Shown: piece by piece, positions 33,545 through 42,617 of the stretch
Position numbering within the stretch: the first letter of the stretch is position 1
Layout: each line of letters begins with the position of its first letter
DNA from: Polaromonas sp. JS666
Lineage (GTDB): Bacteria; Pseudomonadota; Gammaproteobacteria; Burkholderiales; Burkholderiaceae_C
Assembly (NCBI RefSeq): GCF_900103405.1
Contig: NZ_FNHX01000005.1
Coordinates: 126,845-190,844, forward strand
DNA length: 64,000 nt
Direction: 5' to 3'
Made by a program: the position numbers and the translations under genes
The notes under the pieces: model-generated
What the model saw: only the letters and a program-made list of their open reading frames with translations
What the model was told of the DNA's origin: nothing
Databases searched by the model: none

Positions 33545-34861
33545 ATGAAACTGACCGCCGCGCCCGCCCGCCTATCCACGGTTTCCGCCACGTTTGAGGC
33601 CGAATTCAAGGCGCGCCTGCATTGGTCCGCCGACACCGACGCGGCCATCGAGCAGCGCGTGGCCGACATCCTGGCCGATGTGCAGCAGCGTGGCGATGCG
33701 GCGGTGCTCGAATACACCGCGCGCTTTGACGGGCTCGACGTTGCCGGCATGGGCGAGCTGGAGCTCACGCAGGCCGAGCTGAAGGCCGCGTTTGACACCA
33801 TTCCGGCTGCCCAGCGCAGCGCGCTCGAAGCCGCCGCGCGCCGCGTGCGCAGCTACCACGAGGCCCAGAAGAAGGCCAGCGGCGAAAGCTGGAGCTACCG
33901 CGACGAGGACGGCACCCTGCTGGGCCAGAAGGTCACGCCGCTGGACCGCGTCGGCATCTATGTGCCCGGCGGCAAGGCGGCCTACCCGTCGTCGGTGCTG
34001 ATGAACGCCATCCCCGCCCACGTGGCCGGTGTCGGCGAAATCATCATGGTCGTACCCACGCCCAAAGGCGAAAAAAACGCCCTGGTGCTGGCCGCCGCCT
34101 ATGTGGCCGGCGTCACCCGCGCCTTCACCATCGGCGGCGCGCAGGCCGTGGCCGCGCTGGCCTACGGCACGCAGACCGTGCCCAAGGTCGACAAGATCAC
34201 CGGCCCCGGCAATGCCTACGTCGCCAGCGCCAAGAAGCGCGTTTTCGGCACGGTGGGCATAGACATGATCGCCGGCCCCTCGGAAATTCTGGTGCTGGCC
34301 GACGGCAGCACGCCGGCCGACTGGGTCGCCATGGACTTGTTCAGCCAGGCCGAGCACGACGAACTCGCGCAAAGCATCTTGCTGTGCCCCGACGCGGCCT
34401 ACATCGATGAAGTGCAGGCCGCGATTGACCGCCTGCTGCCCGAAATGCCGCGCGCCGAGATCATCGCCAAATCCCTCACCGGCCGCGGCGCGCTGATCCA
34501 CACGCGCAGCATGGAAGAGGCCTGCGAGATCAGCAACCGCATCGCGCCCGAACACCTGGAAGTCTCCAGCCGCGACCCGCACAAGTGGGAGCCGCTGCTC
34601 AAGCACGCCGGCGCCATCTTCCTGGGTGCCTACACCAGTGAATCGCTGGGTGACTACTGCGCCGGCCCCAACCACGTGCTGCCCACCAGCGGCACGGCGC
34701 GCTTCAGCTCGCCGCTGGGCGTCTACGATTTCCAGAAACGCTCCAGCCTGATCGAGGTCAGCGAGGCCGGCGCCCAGGTGCTGGGCAAGATCGCCGCCGA
34801 ACTGGCCTATGGCGAGGGCCTGCAGGCGCATGCCAGGGCGGCCGAGATGCGGCTGAAATAA
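33545..34861 (+). CDS. hisD: Histidinol dehydrogenase
   Basis: NAD- and zinc-dependent enzyme oxidising L-histidinol to L-histidine in two steps. [38 protein letters not shown] and [17 protein letters not shown] are family signatures; the catalytic region [10 protein letters not shown] and [15 protein letters not shown] carry the histidines. Length 438. After it the operon is interrupted by the vapBC-like pair before hisC. Confidence 0.97.
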   Translation: MKLTAAPARLSTVSATFEAEFKARLHWSADTDAAIEQRVADILADVQQRGDAAVLEYTARFDGLDVAGMGELELTQAELKAAFDTIPAAQRSALEAAARRVRSYHEAQKKASGESWSYRDEDGTLLGQKVTPLDRVGIYVPGGKAAYPSSVLMNAIPAHVAGVGEIIMVVPTPKGEKNALVLAAAYVAGVTRAFTIGGAQAVAALAYGTQTVPKVDKITGPGNAYVASAKKRVFGTVGIDMIAGPSEILVLADGSTPADWVAMDLFSQAEHDELAQSILLCPDAAYIDEVQAAIDRLLPEMPRAEIIAKSLTGRGALIHTRSMEEACEISNRIAPEHLEVSSRDPHKWEPLLKHAGAIFLGAYTSESLGDYCAGPNHVLPTSGTARFSSPLGVYDFQKRSSLIEVSEAGAQVLGKIAAELAYGEGLQAHARAAEMRLK

Positions 34862-34872
34862 GGCCTCAAATC

Positions 34873-34903
34873 ACACGAATTTCGTGTTACACGAAATTCG
34901 TGT
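34873..34903. promoter_or_regulatory. 31-bp perfect palindrome, probable toxin-antitoxin operator
   Basis: Two reverse-complementary 15-mers, ACACGAATTTCGTGT (34873-34887) and ACACGAAATTCGTGT (34889-34903), flank a single T at 34888. Each 15-mer is itself a palindrome about its centre, so the array offers two dimer-binding sites with 16-bp spacing. It ends 12 bp before the antitoxin ATG. This is the expected layout for autoregulation by a ribbon-helix-helix antitoxin; that use is inferred. Confidence 0.8.
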
Positions 34904-34915
34904 AAACTTCGGTCC

Positions 34916-35149
34916 ATGAAAAATGTGACCATCACCGTGGACGATGCGGCCCTGGAATGGGCGCGCATTGAGGCGGCGCGGCGCAATACCAGCGTTTCGC
35001 GCCTGGTGGGCGAGATGCTGGCCGAGAAGATGCAGCGCACCGACGCTTACCAGCGCGCCATGCATGACTGGCAAAACAAGGACAGGCTCTGGGTCTCCAA
35101 CGGGCAGCCCTATCCCACGCGCCTTGAACTGGACGAGCGCGGCGCATGA
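34916..35149 (+). CDS. VapB-like ribbon-helix-helix antitoxin
   Basis: 77 residues. The N-terminal MKNVTITVDDAALEWARIEA followed by RRNTSVSRLVGEMLAEKMQR has the beta-strand/helix/helix pattern of a CopG/VapB DNA-binding domain; the rest (AYQRAMHDWQNKDRLWVSNG) is the likely toxin-binding tail. It overlaps the PIN toxin gene by 4 bp. No good ribosome-binding site precedes the ATG; only 12 bp separate it from the operator palindrome, so transcripts may start very close to the gene. Confidence 0.82.
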   Translation: MKNVTITVDDAALEWARIEAARRNTSVSRLVGEMLAEKMQRTDAYQRAMHDWQNKDRLWVSNGQPYPTRLELDERGA

Positions 35150-35604
35150 GCGAGGCATCTACCGGCGTTTTTGTGGACGCCAGCATCCTGCTGCACAGCG
35201 AAGACGGCGCCGACCGGGCCAAACAGCAGGCCGCCCTGGCCTGGCTGAGCGTGCTGTGGCGGCGCGGGCTGGGCCGCACCAGCACCCAGGTGCTCAATGA
35301 GTTCTACCTGCTGGCCACGCGCAAGATCCAGCCGCCCATGCCGGCCGGCGATGCGCGCGCCGAGGTGCGCCGCTATGAACTCTGGCAGCCCTGGCAAACC
35401 GACCACGCGACCGTCGAATCCGCCTGGGCGGTGGAAAGCCGCTACGGCCTGCACTACCGCGACAGCCTGGTCGTCGCGGCGGCCCAGCACCTGGGCTGCC
35501 GTTACCTGCTCAGCGAAGGCCTGGCGCATGAGCAGCACTACGGCGGTGTCCAGGTGATCAACCCTTTTAAAACCGGCATTGAACTGCTGGAGAACCTTCC
35601 ATGA
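35146..35604 (+). CDS. VapC-like PIN-domain ribonuclease toxin
   Basis: 152-residue PIN protein. The metal-binding acidic residues are seen in order: VFVDASILL (Asp11), VLNEFYLLATRK (Glu), the YRDSLVVAAAQHLGC segment (Asp) and YLLSEGLAHEQ (Glu). This spacing is typical of VapC toxins, which cleave tRNA or rRNA, although the target here cannot be read from sequence. It overlaps the antitoxin by 4 bp and hisC by 4 bp, so toxin and hisC translation are coupled. Confidence 0.85.
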   Translation: MSEASTGVFVDASILLHSEDGADRAKQQAALAWLSVLWRRGLGRTSTQVLNEFYLLATRKIQPPMPAGDARAEVRRYELWQPWQTDHATVESAWAVESRYGLHYRDSLVVAAAQHLGCRYLLSEGLAHEQHYGGVQVINPFKTGIELLENLP

Positions 35605-36695
35605 CCCTGCCTGCTCCCTCTCTGGATCCCAAACTCAAAAAACTGATACGCCAGGACGTGCAGTCCATGCACGCCTACGCCATCCAGGACTCGGCCGGCA
35701 TGGTGAAGCTCGACGCCATGGAGAACCCGCACCGCCTGCCCACGGCGCTGCAGGCCAAGCTGGGCCAGCGCCTGGGCGCGCTGGCGCTGAACCGCTATCC
35801 CGACGGCCGGGTCAATGAGCTGCGCCGCGCGCTGGCCGACTACGCGCGCATGCCCGAAGGCTTCGACATCATGCTGGGCAACGGCTCGGACGAGCTGATT
35901 TCGCTGCTGGCCATGGCCTGCGACGTGGAGGGCGGCTCCATCCTGGCGCCGCTGCCGGGTTTTGTGATGTACGCCATGAGCGCGCAGCTGCAGGGCCTCA
36001 AATTCATCGGCGTGCCGCTGACGGCCGACTTTGAACTCGACGAAGCCGCCATGCTGGCCGCGATCAAGGAGCACCGGCCTTCCATCATCTACCTGGCCTA
36101 CCCGAACAACCCCACGGCCAACCTGTGGGACGACGCGGTGATCGAAAAAATCATCGAGGCGGCGCCCGGGCTGGTGGTGATGGATGAGGCCTACCAGCCG
36201 TTTTCAAGCAAAAGCTATATAGACCGCATCGCCAGGCACGGGCATGTGCTGCTGATGCGCACCCTGAGCAAGTTCGGCCTGGCCGGCGTGCGCCTCGGCT
36301 ACATGATGGGCCCCAGGGCCTTGATTGCCGAGGTCGACAAGGTGCGCCCGCCCTACAACATCAGCGTGCTCAACTACGAGTGCGCGCTGTTCGCGCTGGA
36401 GCACCAGGCTGAATTCGCCGCCCAGGCCGGCGAACTGGTGGCCCAGCGCGCCGTGCTGATGGACGCGCTGGCCGGCATGGCGGCCAAGGGCGTCAAAGCC
36501 TGGAAAAGCGATGCCAACATGATCCTGGTGCGGGTGCCCGATGCGGCCAAAACCTTTGAGGGCATGAAATCCCACAAGGTGCTGATCAAAAACGTTTCTA
36601 AAATGCATCCATTGCTGGCCAATTGTTTGCGCCTGACGGTCGGCACCGCGGACGAGAACGCGCAAATGCTGGCGGCGCTTGAAAAATCCCTATGA
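35601..36695 (+). CDS. hisC: Histidinol-phosphate aminotransferase
   Basis: PLP aminotransferase of fold type I that converts imidazole acetol phosphate to histidinol phosphate. [12 protein letters not shown] is the N-terminal substrate lid, [13 protein letters not shown] the phosphate-binding loop, [10 protein letters not shown] and [15 protein letters not shown] the PLP pocket, and [18 protein letters not shown] carries the catalytic lysine. Length 364. It starts inside the 3' end of the toxin gene (ATGA overlap) and overlaps hisB by 4 bp. Confidence 0.96.
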   Translation: MTLPAPSLDPKLKKLIRQDVQSMHAYAIQDSAGMVKLDAMENPHRLPTALQAKLGQRLGALALNRYPDGRVNELRRALADYARMPEGFDIMLGNGSDELISLLAMACDVEGGSILAPLPGFVMYAMSAQLQGLKFIGVPLTADFELDEAAMLAAIKEHRPSIIYLAYPNNPTANLWDDAVIEKIIEAAPGLVVMDEAYQPFSSKSYIDRIARHGHVLLMRTLSKFGLAGVRLGYMMGPRALIAEVDKVRPPYNISVLNYECALFALEHQAEFAAQAGELVAQRAVLMDALAGMAAKGVKAWKSDANMILVRVPDAAKTFEGMKSHKVLIKNVSKMHPLLANCLRLTVGTADENAQMLAALEKSL

Positions 36696-37309
36696 CTACC
36701 CCCACACCTGCTTCCACCGCGGCCAGAACGGCCGAGGTCTCGCGCAACACCGCCGAGACCCAGATCACCGTCAAGCTCAACCTCGACGGCACCGGCAAGG
36801 CCAGCCTGTCGACGGGCATAGGCTTTTTTGACCACATGCTGGACCAGATCGCCCGCCATGGCCTGATAGACCTGGACATCCAGGCCAAGGGCGACCTGCA
36901 CATCGACGGCCACCACACGGTGGAAGACGTGGGCATCACGCTGGGCCAGGCCGTGGCCAAGGCCGTGGGCGACAAAAAAGGCCTGCGCCGCTACGGCCAT
37001 GCCTATGTGCCGCTGGACGAAGCGCTGTCGCGCGTGGTGGTCGATTTTTCAGGCCGCCCGGGGCTGGAGATGCATGTGCCTTTCAAGAGCGGCATGATTG
37101 GCACTTTCGACAGCCAGCTGGCCTACGAATTCTTTCAGGGCTTTGTAAATCACGCCTTCGTGACCTTGCACATCGACAACCTCAAGGGTGAAAACGCCCA
37201 CCACCAGGCCGAGACCGTGTTCAAGGCCTTTGCCCGCGCGTTGCGCATGGCGCTGGAGATAGATCCGCGCGCGGCGGGTGTGATCCCCTCGACCAAGGGT
37301 TCGCTCTAA
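36692..37309 (+). CDS. hisB: Imidazoleglycerol-phosphate dehydratase
   Basis: Manganese-dependent dehydratase of histidine synthesis. [37 protein letters not shown] and [10 protein letters not shown]-like segments carry the metal-binding histidines and acids. At 205 residues it is the monofunctional form without the histidinol-phosphatase domain found in E. coli HisB; the phosphatase is not in this window. Followed by a 112-bp gap containing an 8-bp inverted repeat (CCAAAAAG/CTTTTTGG, 37318-37356). Confidence 0.96.
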   Translation: MTTPTPASTAARTAEVSRNTAETQITVKLNLDGTGKASLSTGIGFFDHMLDQIARHGLIDLDIQAKGDLHIDGHHTVEDVGITLGQAVAKAVGDKKGLRRYGHAYVPLDEALSRVVVDFSGRPGLEMHVPFKSGMIGTFDSQLAYEFFQGFVNHAFVTLHIDNLKGENAHHQAETVFKAFARALRMALEIDPRAAGVIPSTKGSL

Positions 37310-37421
37310 GCCATCCTCCAAAAAGCCGCTGCGCCGCATTCCATGCCTCTTTTTGGCGTGGCCCCCTACAAATGGGCGCCGGCAGCCCCTAAATTCAAAG
37401 CCAACCCTTCTTGAACCCCTG

Positions 37422-38111
37422 ATGGCAAAACCCAAAACAGTGGCCGTGGTCGACTACGGCATGGGCAACCTGCATTCCGTGTCGCAGGCCGTGCGCCATG
37501 TGGCGGCAGGCAGCGGCTTCGAGGTGATGGTCACCTCCAAAGCCGAAGACGTGATGAACGCCGAGCGCATCGTGCTGCCCGGCCAGGGCGCGATTGCCGA
37601 CTGCATGCGCGAACTGGCTGATTCCGGCATGCTGGAATCGGTGCTCCACGCGGCGGCCCACAAGCCGCTGTTCGGTGTTTGCGTGGGCATGCAGATGCTG
37701 CTCACCCATAGTGTCGAAGGCATGCCCGGCGACGGCGGCGCGGGAACCAAAGGCCTGAACCTGATTCCCGGCCAGGTCGTCAAGTTCGAACTCGCCGGCC
37801 GGCTGCAGCCCGACGGCAGCCGCTACAAGGTGCCACAGATGGGCTGGAACCAGGTCTACCAAAATGGTGCGGGCACGGCGAAAGCCCACCCGGTCTGGGC
37901 CGGCGTGCCCGACGGCGCGTACTTTTATTTTGTGCACAGCTTTTATGCCCACCCGTCGGACGCACGCCACATCGCTGGCGAAGCCGACTACGGCGCGCGC
38001 TTTGCGGCGGCGATTGCACGCGATAATATTTTTGCCACCCAGTTCCACCCCGAGAAAAGCGCCGAGCACGGACTGGCCCTGTACCGCAACTTCCTGCACT
38101 GGAATCCCTAG
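37422..38111 (+). CDS. hisH: Imidazole glycerol phosphate synthase, glutamine amidotransferase subunit
   Basis: Class I glutaminase that supplies ammonia to His[21 protein letters not shown] opens the domain; the nucleophile is in [11 protein letters not shown] and the partner His/Glu are in [16 protein letters not shown] 37422 is used (229 residues) because [10 protein letters not shown] is normally close to the N-terminus. The 229 residues are longer than E. coli HisH (196), mostly through an insert around [15 protein letters not shown]. Confidence 0.95.
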   Translation: MAKPKTVAVVDYGMGNLHSVSQAVRHVAAGSGFEVMVTSKAEDVMNAERIVLPGQGAIADCMRELADSGMLESVLHAAAHKPLFGVCVGMQMLLTHSVEGMPGDGGAGTKGLNLIPGQVVKFELAGRLQPDGSRYKVPQMGWNQVYQNGAGTAKAHPVWAGVPDGAYFYFVHSFYAHPSDARHIAGEADYGARFAAAIARDNIFATQFHPEKSAEHGLALYRNFLHWNP

Positions 38112-38127
38112 CCGCCGGCAGCGCCTT

Positions 38128-38159
38128 GGGTCAGACCCGGTACCGGGACACCGGACTTT
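38128..38159 (+). promoter_or_regulatory. Alternative hairpins with T-run before hisA
   Basis: GGGTCAGACCC (38128-38138) and the self-complementary CCCGGTACCGGG (38136-38147) overlap. CCGGT at 38137-38141 can instead pair with ACCGG at 38150-38154, which is followed by a TTTTT run at 38157. Mutually exclusive structures ending in a T-run resemble an attenuator or weak terminator inside the his operon. No His-rich leader peptide is evident, so the function is uncertain. Confidence 0.35.
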
Positions 38160-38210
38160 TTGTTACCCTGAGCACCCGTTTTCTTTTTTTACCGTCTTTT
38201 TTACCGCCAC

Positions 38211-38951
38211 ATGCTACTTATCCCCGCGATTGACCTGAAAGACGGTCACTGCGTTCGCCTCAAACAGGGCGACATGGATCAATCCACCATCTTCAGCGAA
38301 GACCCGGCCGCCATGGCGCGCAACTGGGTTGACAAGGGCGCGCGCCGCCTGCACCTGGTGGACTTGAACGGCGCTTTTGCGGGTAAGCCCCGCAACGAGC
38401 AGGCCATCAAGCAGATCCTGGCCGAAGTCGGCAGTGAAATCGACGTGCAGCTGGGTGGCGGCATCCGCGACCTGGACACGATAGAGCGCTACCTGGACGC
38501 CGGCCTGCGCTACGTCATCATCGGCACGGCCGCGGTGAAGAACCCCGGCTTCCTGCAGGATGCCTGCACGGCCTTCGGTGGCCACATCATCGTCGGCCTG
38601 GACGCCAAGGACGGCAAGGTCGCCACCGACGGCTGGAGCAAGATGACGGGCCACGAGGTCATAGACCTGGGCAAGAAATTCCAGGACTACGGCGTTGAAT
38701 CCATCATCTACACCGACATAGGCCGCGACGGCATGCTGACCGGCATCAACATCGACGCCACTGTCAAGCTGGCCCAGGCGCTGACAATTCCCGTGATCGC
38801 CTCCGGCGGTCTCTCGAACATGGCCGACATCGAAAAACTCTGCGAAGTCGAGGAAGAGGGCGTGGAAGGCGTGATCTGCGGCCGCTCGATTTACAGCGGC
38901 GATCTTGATTTTGAGAAGGCCCAGGCCAGGGCAGATGAGTTGAATGGATAA
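38211..38951 (+). CDS. hisA: ProFAR isomerase
   Basis: TIM-barrel Amadori isomerase acting on the 5-ProFAR intermediate. Starts [20 protein letters not shown]; the catalytic aspartates lie in AIDLKDG and in [14 protein letters not shown], with phosphate-binding [11 protein letters not shown] at the end. Length 246. It follows hisH after a 99-bp gap with hairpins and has no obvious ribosome-binding site. The last 8 bp overlap the next small gene. Confidence 0.97.
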   Translation: MLLIPAIDLKDGHCVRLKQGDMDQSTIFSEDPAAMARNWVDKGARRLHLVDLNGAFAGKPRNEQAIKQILAEVGSEIDVQLGGGIRDLDTIERYLDAGLRYVIIGTAAVKNPGFLQDACTAFGGHIIVGLDAKDGKVATDGWSKMTGHEVIDLGKKFQDYGVESIIYTDIGRDGMLTGINIDATVKLAQALTIPVIASGGLSNMADIEKLCEVEEEGVEGVICGRSIYSGDLDFEKAQARADELNG

Positions 38952-39135
38952 AAAAGGTCAGAAGAAAGACCTGGGACCCTCTTGGCCATATCTTTTAGGC
39001 TTATTTTGGCTGATTGCCTGGTTTGGTGTTCTGATCCACTACTGCAATCTGCCTCCCGGTGAATACCTTGGCTTCTTCGCCTGGTTTATTCTTTCAGTGC
39101 CGGTGATTGCGTTTATAGCTTTCTTCTTTTCCTAA
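38944..39135 (+). CDS. Small two-helix membrane protein, unknown
   Basis: 63 residues with a lysine-rich start ([14 protein letters not shown]) and two hydrophobic helices at about 14-34 and 41-62, joined by [10 protein letters not shown]. Both ends are probably cytoplasmic by the positive-inside rule. I do not recognise the family. It begins inside hisA (8-bp overlap) and ends 2 bp before hisF, so it sits fully within the operon's translation. Its GC content, counted by hand, is 85 of 192 (about 44%), far below the neighbours, and its codons are AT-ending (ttt, tta, att). That points to recent acquisition, yet the junctions are exact. Confidence 0.72.
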   Translation: MDKKGQKKDLGPSWPYLLGLFWLIAWFGVLIHYCNLPPGEYLGFFAWFILSVPVIAFIAFFFS

Positions 39136-39137
39136 CC

Positions 39138-39917
39138 ATGCTCGCCAAACGAATCATTCCCTGTCTTGACGTCACCGGCGGCCGCGTGGTCAAGGGCGTC
39201 AACTTCACCCAACTGCGTGACGCAGGCGACCCCGTGGAAATCGCGGCGCGCTATAACGAGCAGGGCGCCGACGAACTCACCTTCCTCGACATCACCGCCA
39301 CCAGCGATGGGCGCGACCTGATCCTGCCCATCATCGAAGCGGTGGCCTCGCAGGTCTTTATTCCGCTGACCGTGGGCGGCGGCGTGCGCACCGTTGAAGA
39401 CGTGCGCCGGCTGCTCAATGCCGGGGCCGACAAGACCAGCTTCAACTCTGCCGCCATCGCCAATCCGCAGGTGATTGACGATGCCTCGGCCAAATATGGC
39501 GCGCAGTGCATCGTGGTGGCGATAGACGCCAAGCGCCGCAGCGAGGAAGACGCCAAAACCCGGGGCCCGGGCTGGGACGTCTACAGCCATGGCGGGCGCA
39601 AAAACACCGGCATGGACGCCGTGGCCTGGGCCGCCGAGATGGCGCGGCGCGGCGCCGGCGAGATTTTGCTGACCAGCATGGACCGCGACGGCACCAAGTC
39701 GGGCTTTGACCTGGCCCTGACCCGCGCGGTGAGCGACGCCGTCAGCGTGCCGGTGATCGCCTCGGGCGGTGTCGGCAACCTGGAACACCTGGCCGACGGC
39801 ATTCAGACCGGCGGCGCCGACGCGGTGCTGGCCGCCAGCATCTTCCATTACGGCGAATACACGGTGCAGCAGGCCAAGCAGCATATGGCCGAACGGGGCA
39901 TCCCGGTAAGGTTGTAA
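39138..39917 (+). CDS. hisF: Imidazole glycerol phosphate synthase, cyclase subunit
   Basis: TIM-barrel cyclase that uses ammonia from HisH to form IGP and [25 protein letters not shown] supplies the first catalytic Asp and [15 protein letters not shown] the second; [20 protein letters not shown] and [13 protein letters not shown] bind phosphate. Length 259. Followed by a 154-bp gap with a repeat-rich element before hisI. Confidence 0.97.
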   Translation: MLAKRIIPCLDVTGGRVVKGVNFTQLRDAGDPVEIAARYNEQGADELTFLDITATSDGRDLILPIIEAVASQVFIPLTVGGGVRTVEDVRRLLNAGADKTSFNSAAIANPQVIDDASAKYGAQCIVVAIDAKRRSEEDAKTRGPGWDVYSHGGRKNTGMDAVAWAAEMARRGAGEILLTSMDRDGTKSGFDLALTRAVSDAVSVPVIASGGVGNLEHLADGIQTGGADAVLAASIFHYGEYTVQQAKQHMAERGIPVRL

Positions 39918-40009
39918 CCCCCGTCGAATAGGCGCAACCCCCGTCGGACGCTCACTGCGTGTAGCGCCTTCCCCCTGCTGGGGCGATATCTGCGGTCCGG
40001 CAAAGCCGG
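39916..40009. repeat. Repeat-rich intergenic element between hisF and hisI
   Basis: AACCCCCGTCG occurs at 39916-39926 and 39936-39946 (20-bp period). Then come the hairpins CCCC-TGCT-GGGG (39972-39983) and CCGGC-AAA-GCCGG (39997-40009), the second flanked by GCGATATC copies. Similar CCCCCGTCGG...CTTCCCCC blocks recur between genes in Comamonadaceae genomes as far as I recall; that is knowledge, not seen here. No gene is present. Confidence 0.5.
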
Positions 40010-40071
40010 TCCCGCGATATCCTTGGCCCGAACGCCTTCTTAGCCTCTCTAAATCCGGGACAATACACACA

Positions 40072-40488
40072 ATGAACTGGTTAGATGAAGTCAGCTGGGA
40101 CGACAAGGGCCTGATCCCTGTCATTGCGCAGGAAGCCTCCAGCGGCGATGTGCTCATGTTTGCCTGGATGAACCGCGAGGCGCTGCAAAAAACCGCCGAA
40201 CTGGGCCAGGCGGTCTACTACAGCCGCTCGCGCGGCCGCCTCTGGCACAAGGGCGAGGAATCCGGAAACCAGCAAACAGTGCACGAAATTCGACTGGACT
40301 GCGACAACGACGTGATCCTGCTCAAGGTGACGCAGCTGGGCCACACGCCCGGCATCGCCTGCCATACGGGTCGCCACAGCTGCTTTTTCAGTGTGTATAA
40401 AGACGGCCAGTGGGTGGTGACCGAGCCGGTCCTGAAAGACCCGACAAGCATGTACAAACAGACTCCCGGCAAACATGACCACGAATGA
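40072..40488 (+). CDS. hisI: Phosphoribosyl-AMP cyclohydrolase
   Basis: Zinc/magnesium enzyme opening the adenine ring of [20 protein letters not shown] and [20 protein letters not shown] are signatures; the metal-binding aspartates and cysteines lie in [13 protein letters not shown] and [11 protein letters not shown]. The 138-residue protein is monofunctional; the PR-ATP hydrolase is the separate gene hisE, which overlaps its end by 14 bp. Confidence 0.96.
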   Translation: MNWLDEVSWDDKGLIPVIAQEASSGDVLMFAWMNREALQKTAELGQAVYYSRSRGRLWHKGEESGNQQTVHEIRLDCDNDVILLKVTQLGHTPGIACHTGRHSCFFSVYKDGQWVVTEPVLKDPTSMYKQTPGKHDHE

Positions 40489-40870
40489 CTCCCTCCAGCG
40501 CCTGGCGCAGATCGTCGAAAGCCGCAAGGCGGCCAACGGCGGCGACCCGGACAAAAGTTATGTGGCGCGCCTGCTGCACAAGGGCCCGGACGCCTTCCTG
40601 AAAAAAATCGGCGAGGAAGCCACCGAAACCGTGATGGCCGCCAAGGACATCGATTGCGCGCTGGCCCAGGGCGGTGCAACGGCCGAGCTCAAGGGCAAGC
40701 TGGTTGGCGAGGTCGCCGACCTGTGGTTCCACAGCCTGATCGCACTGGCGCATTACGGCCTGAGCCCGGCCGACGTGATTGCCGAGCTGGAGCGCCGCGA
40801 AGGCACCAGCGGCATCGAGGAAAAAGCGCTGCGCAAGGCCCAGCACCGCGACGCGGCCGAAAAACCGTGA
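40475..40870 (+). CDS. hisE: Phosphoribosyl-ATP pyrophosphatase
   Basis: All-alpha MazG-like NTP pyrophosphohydrolase for the second step of histidine synthesis. [20 protein letters not shown] and [11 protein letters not shown] contain the acidic metal-binding helix, with [20 protein letters not shown] as the partner. Length 131. Starts 14 bp before the hisI stop in another frame. Confidence 0.94.
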   Translation: MTTNDSLQRLAQIVESRKAANGGDPDKSYVARLLHKGPDAFLKKIGEEATETVMAAKDIDCALAQGGATAELKGKLVGEVADLWFHSLIALAHYGLSPADVIAELERREGTSGIEEKALRKAQHRDAAEKP

Positions 40871-40926
40871 GCGTGCCGGCCATCGATTTCATTTTTGATT
40901 TGACTGTGACAGGAAGCTGACTCCCC

Positions 40927-41277
40927 ATGGAAACCGATCTGGCCGAATTCGAGGGTAAAAACCCCAACGACCGTCTTGTGATGCACGTGCTGTACGGCCT
41001 GCACACGCTGGCCTGGTTCAGCGGCGGCGTGTTCGCGGTGATCGCGGTGATCGTCAACTACATACGCCGCGCCGACGAGTCCGACGCGCTCTACATCGAC
41101 CACCACAACTACATGATCCGCACCTTCTGGTGGACACTGGGCTGGCTGGTGCTGCTGTCGCCGCTGTGGCTGCTGTTCGTGTTCCCGGGCTTCGTCGCCT
41201 ACGGCCTCGTGTGGCTCTGGTATCTGTACCGTTGCGTGCGGGGCTGGATGCGCTTTAACAGCCACCGCCCGACTTAA
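40927..41277 (+). CDS. Small integral membrane protein, DUF4870-like
   Basis: 116 residues with three hydrophobic segments (about 19-44, 67-86, 87-104) and a basic C-terminus. The pattern of short helices joined by a His/Tyr-rich loop (YIDHHNYMIRTFWWTLGW) resembles DUF4870-type proteins often found between hisE and hinT in this group. No function can be given. ATG 40927 follows hisE by 56 bp. Confidence 0.75.
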   Translation: METDLAEFEGKNPNDRLVMHVLYGLHTLAWFSGGVFAVIAVIVNYIRRADESDALYIDHHNYMIRTFWWTLGWLVLLSPLWLLFVFPGFVAYGLVWLWYLYRCVRGWMRFNSHRPT

Positions 41278-41297
41278 GCCCTTGAACCGACCAAGCC

Positions 41298-41657
41298 ATG
41301 ACCCACTCAGACAACTGCATTTTCTGCAAGATCGCCGCGGGCGCCATTCCGAGCCGCAAGGTGTACGAGGACGACGAGTTGTTCGCCTTCCACGACATCA
41401 ATCCCTGGGCACCGGTGCATTTTTTGATCATCCCCAAGGCGCACATCCCCTCGATGGCGCAGGTAGGCCCCGAACACACCGCGCTGATGGGCCGCATGAT
41501 GGTGCTGGCGCCCAAGCTGGCGATGGAGCAGGGCTGCAACCCCTACCCGGCGGGCGGCTACCGCATCGTGACCAACACCGGCGCGGAAGGTGGGCAGGAA
41601 GTGCACCATTTACATTTCCACGTCATAGGCGGGCCGCGGCCCTGGTTAAAAGGCTAG
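41298..41657 (+). CDS. hinT: HIT-family purine nucleoside phosphoramidase
   Basis: Histidine-triad hydrolase of 119 residues. The signature HHLHFHVIGG lies near the C-terminus and the N-terminal NCIFCKIAAGAIPSRKVYED carries the zinc-type cysteines and substrate lid. Cleaves AMP-lysine type phosphoramidates in homologues. Conserved beside his and tat genes in betaproteobacteria. Confidence 0.93.
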   Translation: MTHSDNCIFCKIAAGAIPSRKVYEDDELFAFHDINPWAPVHFLIIPKAHIPSMAQVGPEHTALMGRMMVLAPKLAMEQGCNPYPAGGYRIVTNTGAEGGQEVHHLHFHVIGGPRPWLKG

Positions 41658-41827
41658 CAAGGCGCTTGGGAACCCCGGGCCGGGCTGGCACACTAACCCG
41701 GTAGGCGAATGTGTGTAATCGGCGCCCCGGCGGGTACTGGCCTTTAGAATCAAGGCAATTGCGTGCAAGCCGTCCCAAAACCGGCAATAGTGCATTTACA
41801 GCTGTATTTACAGATTAGGAGCAAATC

Positions 41828-42067
41828 ATGGGTTCATTTTCCATTTGGCACTGGCTGATCGTGCTGTTGATCGTGGTCATGGTGTTCGGCACCAAAAAGC
41901 TCAAAAACATGGGCAGCGACCTCGGCAGCGCGGTCAAAGGCTTCAAGGACGGCATGAAGGACGGCGGACAGCCTCCTGCCGACACGCCTGTGCCGCCAGC
42001 CAGCGTCACGAATGCGCAGGCTTCGGACAAGACCACCATCGACGTCGAAGCCCGCCAGAAGTCGTAA
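41828..42067 (+). CDS. tatA: Sec-independent translocase TatA
   Basis: Forms the variable-size pore for folded, twin-arginine-tagged proteins. 79 residues: helix [20 protein letters not shown] followed by the amphipathic [16 protein letters not shown]. An AGGAG box precedes ATG 41828. First of tatABC; the 170-bp gap after hinT should hold its promoter, which I could not define. Confidence 0.95.
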   Translation: MGSFSIWHWLIVLLIVVMVFGTKKLKNMGSDLGSAVKGFKDGMKDGGQPPADTPVPPASVTNAQASDKTTIDVEARQKS

Positions 42068-42082
42068 TCCAGGCCAGATTCA

Positions 42083-42550
42083 GTGATTGACCTTGGCATT
42101 TCCAAAATGGCGCTGATAGGCGCCGTGGCGCTGATCGTCATCGGCCCGGAAAAGCTGCCGCGCGTGGCGCGCACCGTGGGCACGCTGCTGGGCAAGGCGC
42201 AGCGCTATGTGGCCGACGTCAAAAATGAGGTCAATCGCTCCATGGAGCTGGACGAACTCAAGAAGATGAAGGAAAGCGTCGAGGGCGCGGCCCGCGACGT
42301 CGAGAATTCCATCCAGACCAGCGCCAGCGATTTCGAGAAATCCTGGTCCGAGGCCACAGGCGAGTCGTCCTCTGGCGCCTTGCCGGGCATGGAAATCTTC
42401 CCCGAATACAAGCACCCGAAAAAGAAGTGGCGCCTCAAGCAGGGCGCGACGCCCCAGTGGTACAAGGCCCGTACCGGCGTGCGCACCCGCGCGCAGTCGG
42501 GGGCCGCCCGTGTGGCACGTTTCCGTCCGCAGCCGGGCCGCCTGTCTTGA
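42083..42550 (+). CDS. tatB: Sec-independent translocase TatB
   Basis: Signal-recognition partner of TatC. Starts at GTG 42083: [20 protein letters not shown], then [20 protein letters not shown], the Glu-Pro/Gly hinge and amphipathic helix of the family. A long charged C-terminal region ends with a basic Arg-rich tail. Length 155. Confidence 0.94.
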   Translation: MIDLGISKMALIGAVALIVIGPEKLPRVARTVGTLLGKAQRYVADVKNEVNRSMELDELKKMKESVEGAARDVENSIQTSASDFEKSWSEATGESSSGALPGMEIFPEYKHPKKKWRLKQGATPQWYKARTGVRTRAQSGAARVARFRPQPGRLS

Positions 42551-42617
42551 GCCTTGCTGCCGATCTCCTGTTTCTTGCGCATCTTCCGGCGCCACCCATC
42601 CAGCGCAAACTTCCTTC

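Noticed and set aside
37310-37421. A terminator between hisB and hisH (CCAAAAAG/CTTTTTGG)
   Set aside because: The 8-bp stem encloses a 23-base loop with no following T-run, so termination is unlikely.
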